Positions 41,706 to 53,200 of a DNA stretch of 64,000 nucleotides are shown here, piece after piece; within the stretch, counting starts at the first letter, position 1; every line of letters starts with the position of its first letter. The stretch spans positions 6,868 through 70,867 of the forward strand of contig JAZQHJ010000173.1 in assembly GCA_045540515.1 (NCBI GenBank), given 5' to 3'. The notes beneath the pieces were generated by a model that saw nothing but the letters and a program-made list of their open reading frames with translations, was not told where the DNA came from and searched no databases. Made by a program: the position numbers and the translations under genes. This stretch comes from RGIG2000 sp045540515 (GTDB taxonomy: Bacteria; Bacillota; Clostridia; Oscillospirales; CAG-272).

Positions 41706-43127
41706 ATGCCAAAGAAAATAATAGTAACCTCAACGGTTAATCAAACATACGAGGTCGTTTTTGACCCAACAAATCCAACAGGATATAAAACACTTGGAAG
41801 TGGAGGACAGGGAACTGTTTATGTTGCAAAAAGGCAAAGTGACGGAAAGCAATTTGCATTAAAGCTATTTCACAAAAAAACCCCACCAAAATTTAACGAA
41901 AATATTAAAGAATTGGTTCAAACACCATGTCCACACCCAGCTTTTGTATGGCCACTAGAATTTATTGCCTCAGCCCCAAATGGTGGAATTGGCTACATAA
42001 TGGAAATTTACGATAGCGCCTTTCGCAAATTTGACGACTTTGTAGTTCACGGCACAGCCAAGGTGAAGTCAAGAAGGGTTCAGTTAAATGCATTAATTGA
42101 GCTATACAGTGCTTTTGCAAAGCTACACGCAATTGGTCGTTGCTTTCAGGATATAAATAACGGAGCAATCGTAATTGACCCTGAAAAGGGAAGAGTTCGC
42201 ATTTGCGATTGCGAAAACGTAATTCCAAACGGAGAAAAAATGCCTGTTATGTACGATGACAATGGAAGAGAACAGTATATGAAGGGCGTTTCAAGATTTA
42301 TTGCACCAGAAATAGAGCTAGGTGTAAAAAATCCAGATGTTTATACCGATAGATATTCACTTGCAATTATGTTATTTATGCTTCTTACAAATGGACATCC
42401 ACTCGAAGGATCAAAAAGATTTAAATACAACAAAGAGCAAATTGTAACAGCTGACGTTGAGCATGATATATTTGGAAGAAATCCAATATTTATATTTAGC
42501 TCAGCCAATAAAACAAACCCACCAGATCCAGAAGCTGACAGAGGTCCAATAGCAGCGTGGCCAATGATTCCTGAAACAGTTAAGGTGTTGTTTGAAAAGA
42601 CCTTTTCTGCCGGCGCTCCTATAAACGGCTCAACAAGCAATTTGAATAACAGAGAGCAAAGGCCAACAGAAGACCAGTGGAAAAAGGAGCTTGAGAAATG
42701 GGCAGATATGCTAGTTCCTTGCTCTGGCTGTAAAAAATCCTTTGTTGCAAAAATCAATGCAAAGGAGAAAAGGGCGGATACTGTTTGCCCAATATGCAAG
42801 AAGGATAACAAGTATAATTTCCCACTTATGGGAGTTTTCAATGGGGGAATTCAAACAAGAATAGTATTGCTTTCACCAAATAAGAAGGTGCCATCAGAAA
42901 CTATTTTTGCTGATAGCTCCCTTGAACCAGTTATGCATATTATTCCATCTAAAAAGGAGCCAGGAACCTATGGAGCTGTAAATCTATCAAATAATGAATG
43001 GATGTGCACAGTAGGCCAACAAGGTACAAGGGTTTCTCCTGGCAAGGTAATAAAGCTAATAGATGGTATGACAATCGAAATAGATTATGAAACAAAATGT
43101 AAGATTTTAGTCCCTAAAAAGGGTTAA
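41706..43127 (+). CDS. Divergent Ser/Thr protein kinase with zinc ribbon and FHA-like tail
   Basis: This 473-aa soluble kinase has a glycine loop GSGGQG (31-36), Lys53 in FALKLF, a catalytic loop FQDINNGAI with Asp149 (HRD replaced by FQD), Asp168 in ICDCEN (DFG replaced by DCE) and APE at 200-202. A zinc ribbon follows (Cys339, 342, 361, 364), then an FHA-like C-terminal domain at about 385-470. This is the kinase of a TerY-P-type triad with the vWA and PP2C proteins encoded next. Essential Asp and Lys residues are present, so activity is plausible. No TM, unlike PASTA kinases. Confidence 0.9.
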   Translation: MPKKIIVTSTVNQTYEVVFDPTNPTGYKTLGSGGQGTVYVAKRQSDGKQFALKLFHKKTPPKFNENIKELVQTPCPHPAFVWPLEFIASAPNGGIGYIMEIYDSAFRKFDDFVVHGTAKVKSRRVQLNALIELYSAFAKLHAIGRCFQDINNGAIVIDPEKGRVRICDCENVIPNGEKMPVMYDDNGREQYMKGVSRFIAPEIELGVKNPDVYTDRYSLAIMLFMLLTNGHPLEGSKRFKYNKEQIVTADVEHDIFGRNPIFIFSSANKTNPPDPEADRGPIAAWPMIPETVKVLFEKTFSAGAPINGSTSNLNNREQRPTEDQWKKELEKWADMLVPCSGCKKSFVAKINAKEKRADTVCPICKKDNKYNFPLMGVFNGGIQTRIVLLSPNKKVPSETIFADSSLEPVMHIIPSKKEPGTYGAVNLSNNEWMCTVGQQGTRVSPGKVIKLIDGMTIEIDYETKCKILVPKKG

Positions 43128-43167
43128 AATAAAAAATTAAAATTCATTATAATGGAGGAAAAAGAAA

Positions 43168-43947
43168 ATGGATGAAAACATGGAATTATTCGGAGAAGAG
43201 GGCTTTGACGACATTGGCGAAATTCCAGTAGGAGCGCAAAAGGAAATTCTTGTAGTGCCAATTATCGACGCATCAGGAAGTATGAGTGACTATGGCAACA
43301 TTACAAAGGTTAATGAGGCAATGGCAACTGTACCAGCACAGCTCAAGCAAATTGAACAAAAAGAGCATGTTAAGGTTGTACTAGCACCACTTGCGTTCAG
43401 CAACGAGGCAAAATGGCTCGGCTTACAAGGTGGCTCACCTGTTTACGTGGATCAATTCGTATGGAGAGACCTTTCTGCATCTGGCGGAACAAACCTTGGA
43501 GATGCTTACACAAAGCTATGGGAAAAGCTCACAACAAAGGAGCAAGGCGGTTGGATGGACGGCAGAAAGGGCTTAAAGCCAATTCTACTTCTCATTTCTG
43601 ACGGAGCTCCAAATCCAGGCTGGGAAAGACCTTTTGAAAAATTAAAGGAAAGAGGCTGGTTCAGCACATCAATCAGATATGCAATCAAGGTTGAAAGTGC
43701 AAGAGAGGACGTTCTTTTGGCATTTACAGAAAACAAAGAGGCTATCTATGATATTTCAACCCTAAGAGACAAGCTTTCTTCTTTAATTGTAAAAATTATT
43801 ATGAAGGTAACCGAGGCTGTAAGTAAGGGTGGCGGAGTTAAGGCAAACATCGGTGGTTCAAATCAAAGCATGGACCAACAAGCAAACAAAGAGATAATTG
43901 CTGGCGCTAACGAAGAAATTAAGGCAGACGACCCAACCCTATTCTAA
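43168..43947 (+). CDS. TerY-like von Willebrand A protein, vWA1
   Basis: This 259-aa soluble protein has an intact metal-ion-dependent adhesion site: DASGS at 34-38, SGGTNLGDA near 110 (Thr of the second loop) and LLISDGAPNP near 147. The layout PIIDASGSM...NEAM and the length match TerY. The C-terminal 50 residues are Gly/Asn/Gln-rich and probably flexible. In TerY-P systems vWA proteins are thought to be substrates or partners of the kinase/phosphatase pair. An AATGGAGG ribosome site precedes the ATG. It is followed by an 11-bp intercistronic hairpin. Confidence 0.9.
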   Translation: MDENMELFGEEGFDDIGEIPVGAQKEILVVPIIDASGSMSDYGNITKVNEAMATVPAQLKQIEQKEHVKVVLAPLAFSNEAKWLGLQGGSPVYVDQFVWRDLSASGGTNLGDAYTKLWEKLTTKEQGGWMDGRKGLKPILLLISDGAPNPGWERPFEKLKERGWFSTSIRYAIKVESAREDVLLAFTENKEAIYDISTLRDKLSSLIVKIIMKVTEAVSKGGGVKANIGGSNQSMDQQANKEIIAGANEEIKADDPTLF

Positions 43948-43969
43948 TTAAAATAACGCAAATCAGACC

Positions 43970-43995
43970 TGTCCGCCGTCGTAGGACGGTGGACA
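43970..43995 (+). other. Intercistronic hairpin between vWA1 and vWA2
   Basis: TGTCCGCCGTC pairs with GACGGTGGACA (11 bp, one G-U) around GTAG. No T tract follows, so it is more likely an mRNA-processing or stabilising element than a terminator. Confidence 0.7.
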
Positions 43996-44114
43996 AGCTC
44001 TGGTTACAAAAAACAAATGACCTTAAAAGTCCAAGCACGGCTTGGCAAAAAAGAAATAAATTTGAAAACAGCTTGGCATATGCCAATAACATAAAATTAG
44101 GAAAAGGAGCTAAA

Positions 44115-44837
44115 ATGGCAAAATTACAAGAATCCTCAAAACAAAAACAAATGGAACTGCTAGTAGTTCCAATTATAAATGTATCAAAGAGTATGAAGGG
44201 CGAAAAAATTTCTTCAGTCAATGAGGCTATGAGCAACTTTGCTTCCCAGCTTCTTGCGATTGAAGAAAACGAGATAAATGTGTTGATTGCTCCACTTGTT
44301 TTTTCAAGCAAGGCACAATGGATAAAATTAAATGATAATAACCCAGTAAGACCAGCAGATTTTATCTGGGAGGACATAAGCGCAGATGATGAAGAGGCAA
44401 ATCTTGGTAGCGCTTACGAATTACTATATGAAAAGCTTCAAACAAAGGAAAACGGCGGTTGGATGCAATATAAAGATAAGGGGCTATGTCCAATTATTTT
44501 GCTTATTTCTGATAATTCTGTTAGCCATAGTGCAAATTGGCAGAAGTCATATGAACACATAAGCGGGCTTTTTTGGTTTCAATGGGCATTAAGGTTTGTA
44601 ATAAAGATTGAATCAAATGACGCTCTTGAAAGCTTTGTTAAATGTAGAGAAAATATTTACGATGTTCATCATTTAAGGCATGATGTTGGATGCTTTGTTC
44701 ATCCAATTGTGTGTAGCTATGATAGGTATTGCGACGACGAACCACATTATGAAAATGAGCCCGTTACTCCTCAAAGCAACGAGGATGACACAAAGCCAAT
44801 AGAGCCAATAGATTTCGAAGACCTTTTTCTAGAATAA
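44115..44837 (+). CDS. von Willebrand A protein with degenerate metal site, vWA2
   Basis: This 240-aa paralogue of vWA1 starts at ATG 44115 after AAAAGGAGC; the longer frame from 43989 would begin in the hairpin region and has no ribosome site. The metal site is altered: NVSKS (22-26) replaces DxSxS, EEANLGSA lacks the Thr, and LLISDNSVS replaces the SDGAP loop. The fold-defining strands and NEAM helix remain. It likely folds as vWA but does not bind metal in the standard way, suggesting a structural or decoy partner of vWA1. Acidic C-terminal tail. Confidence 0.85.
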   Translation: MAKLQESSKQKQMELLVVPIINVSKSMKGEKISSVNEAMSNFASQLLAIEENEINVLIAPLVFSSKAQWIKLNDNNPVRPADFIWEDISADDEEANLGSAYELLYEKLQTKENGGWMQYKDKGLCPIILLISDNSVSHSANWQKSYEHISGLFWFQWALRFVIKIESNDALESFVKCRENIYDVHHLRHDVGCFVHPIVCSYDRYCDDEPHYENEPVTPQSNEDDTKPIEPIDFEDLFLE

Positions 44838-44882
44838 TTTTTAGTAGCATTAAATTAAATACATATACAGCAAGGAGACAAA

Positions 44883-45587
44883 ATGGCAAAAAAATACCCA
44901 TTTGATGAGCTAGAAGAAGGAGTTCCAATTCCACAGTGCTTCGTAGCTCCAATTATTGACACATCTGGAAGCATGTATAACATTTTACCTCTAATAAACG
45001 AAGCTATAAGTGAGCTTTTACCAATATTAAAGGAAATAGAATTAGACGAGTGCATTGATATAAGCTTTATGCCAATAGGCTTTGCAAATCAAGCAAGGTG
45101 GTTAAGAGCACCAAATGATGATGGCTGTGAATGGGATAAGGAAAAGCTAGTAGCAAGCGGAGGAAGCAATTTAGAGAGTGCATTTAATTTGCTTTACGAT
45201 AAGCTAAAAAGTGAAAAAGAAGGCGGATGGTTAAGGAGAGAAGCAACACGACCGGTTCTTGTTCTTATAACAGACGGATATCCAGAGCAAGGCTGGGAGA
45301 GGGCGTTAGAGGAGCTAAACAAGGTAAATGCCTTCAAGAACGCTATAAGATATGCAATTGAGCTAAACGATGTAGATGAAAGGGTTCTTTTAAAATTTGC
45401 AGACGAGGATGCAGTTATTCGTGTTTGGAAGAACACAGATATTAAGGAGCTTTTTATGGAATTGATTGTTTTGGCAATACAAGAAGCAAGGTGTACTGAT
45501 AGCCTTTTATTGAATGACGGCATATCCAAGGAAAAAATCATTAGAAGAATAAATGAAGCAATCTTCTATAAAGAGGAAGAGCTTTAA
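44883..45587 (+). CDS. TerY-like von Willebrand A protein, vWA3
   Basis: This 234-aa paralogue keeps DTSGS (26-30), SGGSNLESA near 100 and LVLITDGYPEQGW near 130, so the metal site looks intact apart from Ser in place of Thr in the second loop. The C-terminal 60 residues are helical and charged. Sequence spacing is closest to vWA1. The ATG follows AAGGAG at 44872-44877. Together with vWA1 and vWA2 it forms a cluster arisen by duplication. Soluble, presumably part of the kinase/phosphatase circuit. Confidence 0.88.
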   Translation: MAKKYPFDELEEGVPIPQCFVAPIIDTSGSMYNILPLINEAISELLPILKEIELDECIDISFMPIGFANQARWLRAPNDDGCEWDKEKLVASGGSNLESAFNLLYDKLKSEKEGGWLRREATRPVLVLITDGYPEQGWERALEELNKVNAFKNAIRYAIELNDVDERVLLKFADEDAVIRVWKNTDIKELFMELIVLAIQEARCTDSLLLNDGISKEKIIRRINEAIFYKEEEL

Positions 45588-45619
45588 ACAGAAAGAAAAT
45601 ATATAAGGAGAAAATAAAT

Positions 45620-46723
45620 ATGGAAAAGGGATTTTTTATATCAAGAAGAGGTGGCTCTCACGCAAGCTCAGGAACACCAATGCAGGATTATTCATCAGCG
45701 GTAAGATGCGATGATTATAGCATTGCAATAGTTTGTGATGGACACGGATCAGCCAAGCATTTCAGAAGTCATATCGGCTCACGTCTTGCAACCGAGGTAA
45801 TACAGGAAAATCTAATAGATTTTGTAAATGCGTATCCAAATTATGAAAGCGCGAGTAAGGATTTTGGCAAAAAGGCTGAAAGATTAAAGCTAAATATTTT
45901 AAATACATGGATTTCCAAAATTGATGAGGATATAGACAAAACTCCTTTTACCGAGGAAGAGCTTAAAAAGGGTGTAGGCAACAAGGGTGTTGATTATTTA
46001 AGCTACTATACCAAGGTTACACCATATGGAACAACTGCTCTTGCGGTGCTTTTGACCAAGGATTATTATGTAGCGCTTATGCTAGGTGATGGACTTATTG
46101 CAAAAATGGCTCCTTATACTGAAGCGACCGAGGAAACCTTTGAGGGAAAGCGTGAAATTAAAAGAGGCGACCCGATTGACTCTATGTGCAACGAGGATGC
46201 GGCATATAAAATGCACGTAAAGTGCGTTCCTGTATCAGAGGACGAAAAGGGACTTGCATTTGCAATTTCCTCTGACGGATATTGTGAAGCAGGCGTTTTT
46301 CCAACCTGGAAAATGCTAAATTGGCCAAAGAAATACATAGTAAGATATGCAGTTAGAGGTATTGACGAGGCAATAGAAGCAATTACACCTCAATTTGACG
46401 AGATTTCAGCAAAAAGCGAAGCAGAGGACGACATTTCAATGGCGATTGCTTGCAATGAACCAGAGTTATATATAGAATGGGCAAAGGCGGAGAGAGAAAA
46501 GGCTCTTAAAGCAAAGGCAGAGGCAGAGAGAAAAGCCGAGGAAGAGAAAAAGGCAGAGGCTGAAAAGGAAGCAACGGCGAAAGCAGAGACAGAAGCAAAG
46601 GAAGAAGAAAAGGCTCAAAGCACAGAGCAAGAAAGCGCCCAAGCACCTGATGAAAAGCCAGAGCAGGAAAATAAAGAAACCGAGCAGACCCCTGAAAAGG
46701 AAGAGGATGCTCCAAAGGAATAA
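45620..46723 (+). CDS. PP2C-type Ser/Thr protein phosphatase
   Basis: This 367-aa enzyme has PP2C motifs: MQDYSS near residue 22, IVCDGHGSAKH with Asp40-Gly41-His42-Gly43, LTKDYYVALMLGDGLIAKM near 150, AISSDGYCEAG near 218 and DDISMAIA near 275. The metal-binding aspartates are present, so it is probably active and opposes the kinase encoded four genes upstream. The last 75 residues are a Lys/Glu/Ala-rich low-complexity tail. Its lead-in (RRGGSHASSGTPMQDY) is typical of TerY-P triad phosphatases. AAGGAG ribosome site. Confidence 0.93.
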   Translation: MEKGFFISRRGGSHASSGTPMQDYSSAVRCDDYSIAIVCDGHGSAKHFRSHIGSRLATEVIQENLIDFVNAYPNYESASKDFGKKAERLKLNILNTWISKIDEDIDKTPFTEEELKKGVGNKGVDYLSYYTKVTPYGTTALAVLLTKDYYVALMLGDGLIAKMAPYTEATEETFEGKREIKRGDPIDSMCNEDAAYKMHVKCVPVSEDEKGLAFAISSDGYCEAGVFPTWKMLNWPKKYIVRYAVRGIDEAIEAITPQFDEISAKSEAEDDISMAIACNEPELYIEWAKAEREKALKAKAEAERKAEEEKKAEAEKEATAKAETEAKEEEKAQSTEQESAQAPDEKPEQENKETEQTPEKEEDAPKE

Positions 46724-46758
46724 TAATGGAGAAATAAGCCAAGAGCTTAATTAGAAAT

Positions 46759-47280
46759 ATGGAGCATTTATTCATTTTAGTTGACACCTCGGGAAGCGTT
46801 GTGCTTGAAGGGATTCAAAAGATTGGACAAATTAACGATTTTTTAAGAGATGTGATAATTGCAACAATAGACCATCTTAAATCAATTCATGTTATTTTGT
46901 ATTCTGATTTGCCAAGGGTTTATTTTAGAAAATCCGACGGAAGGGGATTCGGAGAAATCAAGGACTATGAATTTACAGGACGCTCTAATCTTGGAAAGGC
47001 ATATGCATTAACTAAAAAAATAATGGATGAGCAATCAGTTGATTGCTCAAATTCCATTATTGCCATAATATCGGACGGAGAGGCAACCGATAATTACAAA
47101 AAGGAGCTTATGCTCCTTGACCCAGACCAGAAATCAAAGAGGATTGCAGTGGGCTTGGGTGCAGAGCAAGATACACTTGAAGACCATATAAACGAAACAG
47201 GTGTAATTATATCCGATATAACAAGCGATAATGCAAAACGAGAGTTTATAGGCAACACAATCAATACAATTACTATATAA
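46759..47280 (+). CDS. Compact von Willebrand A protein, vWA4
   Basis: This 173-aa protein is a minimal vWA domain with the metal site almost at the N terminus: DTSGS at 9-13, TGRSNLGKA near 75 and IISDGEAT near 105. It is distinct from vWA1-3 (no NEAM helix) and resembles stand-alone vWA proteins found beside secretion genes. The ribosome site is weak (AAGAG far upstream), so translation may be coupled to the phosphatase gene 35 bp upstream. It lies 12 bp before the giant surface-protein gene. Confidence 0.85.
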   Translation: MEHLFILVDTSGSVVLEGIQKIGQINDFLRDVIIATIDHLKSIHVILYSDLPRVYFRKSDGRGFGEIKDYEFTGRSNLGKAYALTKKIMDEQSVDCSNSIIAIISDGEATDNYKKELMLLDPDQKSKRIAVGLGAEQDTLEDHINETGVIISDITSDNAKREFIGNTINTITI

Positions 47281-47292
47281 AAGAGGATAAAA

Positions 47293-50200
47293 ATGAACAT
47301 ATCAGCAAAAGATCTGGCAAAATTTTTACAGAATTCCGTTTCCTTTGATTTTTCAAAGGAAACAATTTTGTCGTACAATAAAATACGCAGAAGATATGAT
47401 GATTTTTATGCCTTGGAGAATAAAAGAGCATTTATTGCCTTGCTTAATGATATAATCGGTGATGACAATCAGTTGGTTGATATTTTTGCTGACCTTCAAG
47501 CAGCCGATAGAGGATTCAGATTTTTTGCAAACGAGGAAAATAGGCAGTCAAGAAGCGTATTAAACGCAATCGGCTATTTTTTAAGCGACAGACGATTTGA
47601 TTATCACAAAAACGATATTGCAAAGGTATATTTTGCAATAAACACATGGCTCTGCTTCTACGGTGCAAATGAGGTTTCACTTCACTGGACCGTTTGTCCT
47701 CTATGCACAAAAAAGATTGTATTTGGACAATGCAGTAATTTAAGCTGTAAGAAGAAGGAAGAGGAATTTATTCCTATAATGCTTGAGCTTCAAGCAATTT
47801 TAAAGGCAGAAAACGAAGGCAAGGAAATGCCTTTGCCAAAATATTTTAAAACGATTGAGCCAAATGCCGAGTTTGGCTTTTACAAAACAAGCATTGAGCA
47901 AAAAAGGAACGAAAGAAAGGCGCAACAGGAGCAACAGGAGCAGAAGGACAAAAAGAAAGCAATTGAGCTTGCAGAAAAGGAGCTTGTAAAGATTTCTGAA
48001 AAGGCAAGGCTCGAATCCGAAAAGGAAGTTCCTGATTTTGATTCAATTTTTAAGGAGCTTACAACAAATCCTATAATCCTTGAAGCACTAAAATACAAGG
48101 ACAAGAGCTTTGAGAAAAAGCTCAATGCCTTAAAGGAGCAAATTCAAGGCTATAAGGACAGCGTTTATTCAAAAAAGGAGCAAGAAAGACAAAAGGCAAT
48201 AGCTATAAATGACTTTAAAGCTTTTTCTCTCCTAAAAGCAAAGCTGGATGCAGAGCTTGCAAACAAGGGAATTGAGCTCCCTCTTGAAGAGGTTAGAGAG
48301 CTTTTGGCAAAGGCAGATGAGGCATTTAATAAGGTTGACACTGCAAATACAAGATACCCAAGCCTGTATTCAAAGTCCGAGAAGGAAGTCATTAAGGACT
48401 ACAAGGAAAGCACCAAGCCAAAAACCGAAAAGAGAATCGAGGAAAGAGTCGAGGAGGAACGCCTTGACGACGCCAAGGACAAGCTTGTAATAGCTATTGG
48501 TGAAATTGAAAAGGAATACGAAAGATGCAAGAATCTCAAGGACGGCGCAAGTGAGCTTTGGGAAAAATTTATAAACGAGATTGAGAAAAACGAGGAATAT
48601 ATTGACTGTCGTGAGGTTCCAGCGTGGGATGCTGTTTATTTGGAAATAACAGGACCAATAAAGCAGAAGCTTTCAAATTTGCTTACAGAGGAAACCGAAC
48701 AAAAGAAAAAGCACTTTATGTCAGCAGTTGTTCCTTTAAAGGATAAGGTAAGCAAGGCAAAGCCAGCGGACAAGTCTGCAAATGCTTTATCTAACGAGCT
48801 TAAAGCAATAAAAGCTAACAAATACTATTCGAGCATAAAGCAAAGTGCTGAATACAAGAAGGAAATTGCTTGGCTTGAAAACAAAATAAACGACCTACAA
48901 GCAAAGGAAAGGGCATATTTCAAGAGAAGAAAGACAGCCGTTTCAGCAACATCTATAACTATTTTGAGCCTTGCTATAATTTTGTACTCACTGCTTGCGT
49001 ACATTATTCCAATTTCAAGGGTTCAAATCAAATCAACAAAAGCCTCGACTAATAATTATTCAGTTGAAAGCTTAAAGGACAACGAAACTGAATTTTTGAT
49101 AATAGACGAGTATTTACCACATTTCTTTTTACAAAAAAGTAAAAGGGTTTCAAGCATTTCAAGCGAAGCCTTTAAGAATAATGAATATCTTAAAAAATGC
49201 ACACTTCCTGCTTCAATTGAAAGAATAGGAGAGGGAGCATTTGATGGATGCACAAGCCTTGGTCTAGTAGTGCTACAATCCAATGAGCCACCAAAAATTG
49301 AGAGTAGCTCGTTTGATAATTGTAACACAATTTTTGTCGTGCCAGAGGAAAGCTACTCTGCGTATATGCAAAGCGAGGACTGGGCAAGACACAGAACAAA
49401 AATTTTCCCAAATTACAACAACCAAGACGGCTTTGGCACTGTTATGTTCGATTCAAATGGTGGAAGCAGTGTTGAAACAATGAAAACAATTCAGCTAAAT
49501 GCACAGGTAAGCACACTTCCAACCCCAACCAAGGAGGGCTACGCCTTTGCAGGCTGGTATTACATTGATGCAGAGGGCAAGCAAGCCGTAATGAGCAATG
49601 ATGATGCAGTGTTTTCAACAAGCACAAAGCTTGTTGCCAAGTGGAAGCAGGGCGTATATTCAGTAAGCTTTGAGCAAAACGATGGCACAGGAAAAGCAAC
49701 AAGCGCTGACTATACATATGGTGAAAGATGGGAGTCATTCCCACAGCCTACAAGGGATGGATATACCTTTGAGGGCTGGTATATAAATGACAAGAAGCTA
49801 TTAGAGACATCACTTGTTAGCATTACAGGAAATGCAACTGCAATAGCAAAATGGACTGCAAACGAATACAGTGTTAGCTTTGATTATGCAGGCGGAGAGT
49901 CTTCAACAGAGCAGACAACGGTAATTTTTGATGGAAAATACGGAGAGCTTCCACAATCAACAAAAGTGGGCTATACCTTTGGTGGTTGGAGCTATGAAAA
50001 TGAAAGCATTAGTTCAAGCACAGTAGTTAAAGCACCAAAAAATCATACGCTTGTTGCAAAATGGATTCCAAACACCTACACAATCCGTTATGAGGCTATG
50101 GGTGGAATAATAAGCGAAGAGACTATAATCTGCGAGTACGATAAGCCAGTGACACTCAGCGCTCCGCAAAGAGCTGGTTATACCTTTGTTAACTGGGAGT

Positions 50201-53200
50201 GCGACGGAGTAACCTATCTTGCAGGAGACGAGGTTCTCAATCTTGCAAGCACAAGTGCTGAGTTTGTTTTTGAGGCTAATTGGAAAGCAAACACCTATAA
50301 AATTAAATACGATTCAGACGGAGGAAATGTAAACAAGCAGGAGCAGGATTGCATATATGATGTAGATGTCGTGCTTGAAACACCGACAAGAAATGGCTAT
50401 AAGTTCCTTTACTGGTCATATGGCTCTTACAAGCTGTATGGTGGAGAGGTTGCAAGCAATCTTTCATCCACACAAGGGGATGAAATACAGTTAAAGGCAA
50501 TATGGAGAGCAATTACATATACAATTGAATATGATGCAAATGGTGGAGAGCAGGTAAACAATAGCGTTCTATGTACATATGATGTTCCTACAATACTAGA
50601 AACTCCAACAAGAGATGGCTACACCTTCAAGCATTGGACACACCAAGGGACAATTTATGAGGCTGGACAAAGCATTGTAAATCTTACAAGCGACGATGAA
50701 GGAAAAATCAAGCTTGTTGCCGTTTGGGTCGCTAAGGAAAATGTTATCACCTTTAATCCAAATGGTGGTACAGGAGAAATGACCGACGTTAATATACTTT
50801 CCGATGGTAGTGTACAATTACCACTTAATGCATATGCAAAAAATGGCTATACCTTTATAGGTTGGAGCACACAGAAAAATGGTAGCGTTGAATATAAAGA
50901 CGGAGATACCTTTGAGGCAGGAACAGAGTCAAGCTATACTCTTTATGCCGTTTGGGAGGCAAATGAAAACAAGCTAATTCTTTATGCAAATAACGGTACA
51001 CAGGAGAGCATTGAGCTAACTGTTAAAACAGCACAGACAATAACAATACCTAAAAACACCTTCACACGTGCAGGATATACCTTTACAGGCTGGGAGCTGG
51101 CAGATGGAACAGGTGCATCCTACAAGGATGAGGCAGAGATAGTAATGCCTGCAAGTGAGGAATCATACCTTGTTGCAATATGGACGGCAAATGATAACAC
51201 CATTATTTTTGATGCCAATGGAGGAAGTGGAGAAGCAGTTGAACAGCATATCAAGACTGATGAAAATAAGCCACTTATTGCTTGTAGCTATACAAGAAAG
51301 GGTTATAAATTTATAGGCTGGTCAAGGACTAAGGACGGAGGAGTAAACTATTTAGATGGCGCAGGCTATCAAATGGATGCAAGCGCAACAACAACTCTTT
51401 ATGCGGTTTGGGAAATCGTAAATTACGATATTACCTATGAGCTAAGCGGAGCAGAAAATTCAAGCTCAAATCCAACAAGCTATAACATAAGCTCAGGCAC
51501 AATTGTACTTGAAGCTCCAAGCAAGGCTGGTTATACCTTTGATGGATGGTTCCTTGATGAATTAGCAACTCAACCAATTACTCAAATTGATTCAACAAGG
51601 CTTGAAGCAATTACTCTTTATGCTAAATTCACAGTAAATACAAATAAGCTTCACTTTAATCCTATGGGAGCAAGTGGAGAAATGGCAACTCTTGATGTTC
51701 AAACGGGCAAGATAGTTACCTTGCCAAGCTGTACATTTACAAAGCCGGGTTACTATTTTGTAGGTTGGAGCACAGAAAATGGCGGAGACGTGTCGTATTT
51801 TGCTTCCTCATCGTACGAAATGGGAACAGAGGCTGAATATACTCTTTATGCCGTTTGGGATAAGGCTGTATATACCATAAGCTATGAAACAAACGGTGGA
51901 ACAAATTCAACCTTAAATCCATCCGAGTACCACATAGAAAGTGCAGAAATTATTTTGAAATCACCTACAAAGGCAGGCTATACCTTTGGAGGCTGGTATT
52001 CAGAATCAACAATGACAACTGATAAGGTGGAAAAAATATCAGCAGGAAGCACGGGCAATATAACCCTATATGCAAGGTGGATTGCAAATACAAATACACT
52101 CCACTTTAACGCAAACGGCGGAACGGGAGCAATGAATGACGTTAAGCTTCAAACTGGCGAGGAAATGAAAGCATTGCCAAGCGCTACCTTTGAAAAGGTC
52201 GGCTACAACTTTGCAGGTTGGGCACTAACACCTAATGGAAGCTCAATTTATGCAAACGGAGCAAGCTTTGAAATGGGCACCGATGCTGAAATGACACTCT
52301 ATGCAGTATGGACAGACTTTTCATATACTATCTCATATAATTTGGACGGAGGAATAAACAATCAACAAAACCCAAGTGGCTATGGTGTGGAAACCAACAC
52401 AATAACACTTGCATCTCCAACCAAGGCAGGCTACACCTTTATGGGATGGTATTCTGAGGATTCCCTTGAAAACAAGATAACACAAATTCCAAAGGGAAGC
52501 ACAGGAAATATTGTGCTTTATGCAAGCTGGGAAGCAAACGAAAATACAATAATATTCAATCCAAATGGCGCAACTGGCTCAATGAGTAGCATTAAGCTGA
52601 AAACAGGCGAGTCGATAAAGCTACCAAGAAATACCTTTAAGAAGGAGGGCCATACCTTTAAGGGCTGGGCAACCACTGCAAATGGAGCAGTTGCTTATGC
52701 TGATGGCTCTGCTTATGTAATGGGTACTGGCTCAACCTATACGCTATATGCAGTATGGCAGGCGAATTCATATGTTGTAACATATGCAGACCATTCAAAG
52801 ACAGTTATCTATGGTCAGTCATACGGAACGCTTTCAAAGCCAAGCACAGAGCCAACAGGATATAAGTTCTCACATTGGACATACAATGGAGCAACAATAA
52901 GTGCTGGAACAACTGTAACAACTGCGTCAAGCCATACCCTAACACCAGTATGGGTAGCACGTACATATACAGTTTATTACGGACCATATTCAAAGACAGT
53001 AACATACGATCAGCCATATGGAGAATTTAACACAGTATCAAAGACAGGATATACATTCAATAATTGGAGCTATAATGGAGCAACAATAACCTCAAATACA
53101 ATTGTTAAAACGGCATCAGACCATACCTTAAAGGACAACTGGGTAGTAAACTATTACACGATTTCAATTTCTGAAAGCGGAGCATGGGCAACAGTTGAGG

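Noticed and set aside
43989..44114. N-terminal extension of vWA2 from an upstream start at 43989
   Set aside because: It begins at the foot of a strong hairpin, has no ribosome site and is not vWA-like; AAGGAGC before ATG 44115 is clear.
49440..53150. Tandem DNA repeats suggesting a CRISPR array or minisatellite
   Set aside because: The periodicity is in the protein (GYxFxGW repeats of about 65-80 residues); the DNA copies diverge and there are no fixed-length spacers.
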